A program made the translations under genes and the position numbers. A stretch of 57,550 bases of DNA from Flavobacterium sp. (GTDB lineage: Bacteria > Bacteroidota > Bacteroidia > Flavobacteriales > Flavobacteriaceae), in NCBI GenBank assembly GCA_014377455.1, contig JACMPO010000092.1, forward strand, positions 1 through 57,550. The letters are read 5' to 3'. The notes under the pieces were generated by a model, which was not told where the DNA came from, did not search any database, and worked only from the letters and a program-made list of their open reading frames with translations. Positions 55,801-57,550 of this stretch are shown one piece after another (position 1 is the stretch's first letter; each line of letters starts with the position of its first letter).

Positions 55801-57550
55801 GTGCACTTAATGCTAAATTTACTTCTCCAGTAGCAGTGCTGACAAAAACTAAACCAGCAGGTGAAGCCGTGAATGTTCCAGCAACAGACCCAATATTTAT
55901 AACAGCAACTGGATTTGAACCTCCATTTTTACAATAACTTGTCGGATTATACGCGAATTTTGCATCTGGGCAACAAAGCGTAGAGCCAGATCCAAGAGTT
56001 GAAGCATTGGCTTGAGTTAATGAAATATAACCAGGATTATTTGAATAATTAGTGATTAAAATAATATAATATTGTCCTGCAATAGCGTTTGGAATATTAA
56101 AATTTTCAGTGGGTGCTGCCGAGTAACTACAACCGGTTGTCAAACCAGTAAGATTAGCTGCTCCACTACTAATTGCTGTACAAGCCTCATTTTGACTAGT
56201 AAAAGGTCCCCATGCAACATAATCAACATCTAAATTTGCTGGACCTCCTTGAGTAGTAGATTGCGTTAGCAAATAATTTATTGGTCCAGATGTTAAAACT
56301 TGAATGGTAAAATAAGTTGGATTTGGAGTTGTAAACAAACAACCTATTGTCCCTAAACTCGTTACGCCGGTAGTATTAGTATATCCTACCCCAGTTGTAG
56401 TACAAACCGAAGAAGAATTATCACAAGTCGAAGGAGTTGAAATACATAAGTTAAATGATATTGTTTGAGGAGTATTCGCATTAGAATATACTCTTATATA
56501 ATAAGTCTGTCCAACGATTAAGTTATTTAAAGTTCCCGAATTCAAACCAGTACCACTACAAAAATATTGCGTTAAATTACCGCATGAACCAGAATACACC
56601 GCAAAATTTAATCCTAAATTAAAGGAAGTTCCTGTTACAGCAGAAAGTGATACATTCAAATAAGGATTTGATGCTACAAACTGAAACCAAACATCATCAT
56701 CAGGAGTTCCAACACATGGTGCGTTTAGAGGAACGGAAGATGCAGTTGCACCAGATACTGTACCTTGTACAGTTTGGCCACATGTAGAACTCGAATTTAC
56801 AGGTACAAATACTGCTCCTGAACATTCATCATTTCCTGGTAAAGTATTAAAATTAAATCCAATAGACCAAAAACTTGTATCAGTTGGTGAACATATGGCT
56901 CTTACATAAAATGTATATTGTGTACCAGCAGTTAAACCAGTAATTAATATTGGATTTGAAGGTGCGTTATAAATACCAGTAGTTGGATTGTCGTTTGGTA
57001 AAGGTGCAGGAGTACCAAGAGGTAAAACTAAAACCTGCCATTGCGTTGGTGGCGGAGTACCAATATCTGTCCAGCCTAATAATGCTGTTGTTTGCGTAAC
57101 ATTAGTTGCCGTCAAAGCAGAAGGTTTAGGACATGTTGGTGGTGGAGAACAGGTTACACTTGCCACAAAACCTGCATGCGTAACACTACCGTCTGAAGTA
57201 AAAACAAAAGTTAAACAGCCACTTGCATTTGTAGCGGTTGTTTGTGGCGGAAAAGTTAAACCAGTGTAGGTTCCTAATAATGGTGCATTAACATCACAAC
57301 CGTCATATATTTTTAAGAAATCAAAATTACTTTCTAAATCAAATTGAGTAAAAGTAATAGTTACCAATTGCCCTGGTGTTGGAGTAATTGTAGTTGTAAC
57401 ATTTGCGTTATTCGCATAATTTGCATTAGCTCCACCAGGATCAGTAAACGTTCCACCACAAGCAGGAGGTACTAATTGTGTATTTGCAGTTGCAGGATCC
57501 GAAACATCACTTTTATCGGTTGGAGAACAAATTGCTCTCACATAAAATTT
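52880..57550 (-). CDS. T9SS type B sorted surface protein, N-terminus outside window
   Basis: The frame is open from the right edge (in-frame KFY precedes the visible VRAICSPTD) down to a stop at 52880, so at least 1556 residues are present and the start lies beyond 57550. From the N-terminal side the order is: the end of a fibronectin type III module, a CUB-like domain with FDFLKIYDG, a complete FN3 module that again contains FYVRAICSPTD, a PPC-like region (DDDVWFQF), Gly/Asn/Thr-rich Ig-like repeats, and five 68-residue repeats. The last 85 residues form the T9SS type B (gliding-motility-associated) C-terminal domain, with ISPNGDIKNDFFDL, IFNRYGMK and LPDGTYYYVIEF. The protein should be exported by T9SS to the cell surface. 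Cysteines recur regularly (for example GQCA). It may be an adhesin, but the substrate is unknown. Confidence 0.9.
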   Translation of the reverse strand, partial: KFYVRAICSPTDKSDVSDPATANTQLVPPACGGTFTDPGGANANYANNANVTTTITPTPGQLVTITFTQFDLESNFDFLKIYDGCDVNAPLLGTYTGLTFPPQTTATNASGCLTFVFTSDGSVTHAGFVASVTCSPPPTCPKPSALTATNVTQTTALLGWTDIGTPPPTQWQVLVLPLGTPAPLPNDNPTTGIYNAPSNPILITGLTAGTQYTFYVRAICSPTDTSFWSIGFNFNTLPGNDECSGAVFVPVNSSSTCGQTVQGTVSGATASSVPLNAPCVGTPDDDVWFQFVASNPYLNVSLSAVTGTSFNLGLNFAVYSGSCGNLTQYFCSGTGLNSGTLNNLIVGQTYYIRVYSNANTPQTISFNLCISTPSTCDNSSSVCTTTGVGYTNTTGVTSLGTIGCLFTTPNPTYFTIQVLTSGPINYLLTQSTTQGGPANLDVDYVAWGPFTSQNEACTAISSGAANLTGLTTGCSYSAAPTENFNIPNAIAGQYYIILITNYSNNPGYISLTQANASTLGSGSTLCCPDAKFAYNPTSYCKNGGSNPVAVINIGSVAGTFTASPAGLVFVSTATGEVNLALSAPGNYIVTNTVLPIGGGCTQTKTFSYTINISDANNTSTTISYPNSSYCGLDNATYTPIVSGGTGTGNTSNGIFSSLPLGLNINPTTGAIQSNLSSSGVYTVSYSLSSIGACPSYTATTTVTINDAVVPTFNTIPSFCSGSTAPVLPTTSLNGISGTWSPSIVSNTASGNYTFIPNSGQCATNKTIFITVQNCGFGTYATAVWLTNCSTSNFFNTTGSGANLIGPASNIFPNSNLGTYVQNSNSLILRGAEVKTFKNPASNVCSSNLYFRVYPQAGTPGAFTSLNLPFFDNCTGTTFPTGGACQPGDQKWQNVLNDSQLPYNLTTYPPGNYVLEVYYDVSGSNTSTTLCNDTILVNNGGANFISTFSIQSTPAYSSTNPTTCNATNGTITISGLALNTVYSLSYDDDTVANGPQNLTSNSSGEIIISGLNAGTYSNFTLSINGCIYTNSTPIVLVNPQYTPTFIAVAPICSGDTLSPLPTSSTNSTPISGTWSPALNNTATTTYTFTPDGGQCATTAILTLTVNPTVTPTFNAVAPICSGDTLNPLPTSSTNSTPITGTWSPALNNTATTTYTFTPDAGQCATTANLTITIIPNVTPTFNAVAPICSGDTLSPLPTSSTNSTPITGTWSPALNNTATTTYTFTPDAGQCATTANLTITVVPNVTPTFNAVAPICSGDTLSPLPTSSTNATPITGTWSPALNNTATTTYTFTPNPGQCASITTLTIFVNPKVTPTFNVYAPLCTGDIPPVLPSTSTNSTPISGTWNPATVSNTASGTYTFTPNAGQCAIATTISIVVQSDFDFEVKGDCMNNNFILEVKALTSNLDLNTASYEWQNANGVSIGTNNPTFNATNYITSNSLGNSLPVTLNVKVTNGGCSKIHPYTIQSIFCDIQKGISPNGDIKNDFFDLSGFGVQKLSIFNRYGMKAYSKNDYTKEWFGQSDAGEELPDGTYYYVIEFKSGADTKTGWIYINRQNN
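53408..54427 (-). repeat. five tandem 204-bp repeats inside the T9SS protein gene
   Basis: Period is exactly 204 bp. The proline codon of PTF(N/I) recurs at 54425, 54221, 54017, 53813 and 53609. Each unit encodes 68 residues with APICSGDTL, LPTSSTNSTPI, GTWSPALNNTATTTYTFTP and GQCA. The first four units are nearly identical, the fifth has diverged (VYAPLCTGDIPP). A further divergent unit, FNTIPSFCSGSTAP, lies at about 55226-55423. Confidence 0.95.

Overview
The window looks like a chromosomal segment of a Flavobacterium-like member of the Bacteroidetes. The evidence is low GC with very AT-rich spacers, promoters of the Bacteroidetes type (TTTG, about 19 nt, TAnnTTTG), a PorX regulator and a type IX secretion (T9SS) type B cargo protein, a two-subunit methylmalonyl-CoA mutase, and flavobacterial gene orders such as udk / FtsB-like / mutA / mutB and porX / tsaE / ald. 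No insertion sequence, phage, CRISPR array or rRNA was found. The only RNA gene seen is one tRNA-Arg.

Layout. 1-2.4 kb (mostly minus): 5' end of a GAPDH gene, lipA, a 43-residue membrane protein, and two small secreted proteins, one interrupted by a frameshift. 2.4-4.4 kb: a gene-poor accessory patch with two tandem repeat arrays (4 x 21 bp, 3 x 41 bp) and two tandemly duplicated lipoprotein genes. 4.6-14 kb: a class V aminotransferase, an N-acetylglucosamine kinase-like protein, a complete GAPDH, phosphofructokinase and a TamB-like giant. 14-27.5 kb: tsaD, rsmE, a DUF4159 protein, an M43-type metalloprotease lipoprotein, an AI-2E family membrane protein, a methyltransferase, a VanX-like dipeptidase, folE, msrA, a LolD-like ATPase, a polytopic membrane protein, a TIGR02757 protein, udk and an FtsB-like protein. 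27.6-31.2 kb: both methylmalonyl-CoA mutase subunits. 31.2-36.7 kb: a RecD-like helicase, a 48-residue protein, tRNA-Arg, a MoxR/VWA pair and a pentapeptide-repeat protein. 36.7-47 kb: valS, DUF1573, an arginase-fold hydrolase, a coiled-coil membrane protein, pabB, tilS and a DsbD-like thiol:disulfide protein. 47-52.6 kb: yifB, porX, tsaE, ald and a small membrane protein. 52.9 kb to the right edge (minus): a T9SS cargo protein of at least 1556 residues whose N-terminus lies outside the window.

Most genes are core housekeeping genes. The functional links visible are central carbon metabolism (pfkA and gap; mutAB for propionate/succinyl-CoA), tRNA modification (tsaD and tsaE for t6A, tilS for lysidine), envelope biogenesis (TamB, LolD-like, DsbD-like, VanX-like) and T9SS (porX and a large cargo protein).

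The least explained material is not protein coding. A family of structured intergenic repeats occurs four times (about 18.7, 34.7, 36.0 and 39.5 kb). They share a closing-arm pair, a variable central hairpin and conserved flanking bases. The other points worth a second look are the frameshift on a run of seven A at about 2.3 kb, the 41-bp array read in all three frames, the five 204-bp repeats in the T9SS protein, and an A-C mismatch in the acceptor stem of the tRNA. I found no convincing novel defence or mobile system.
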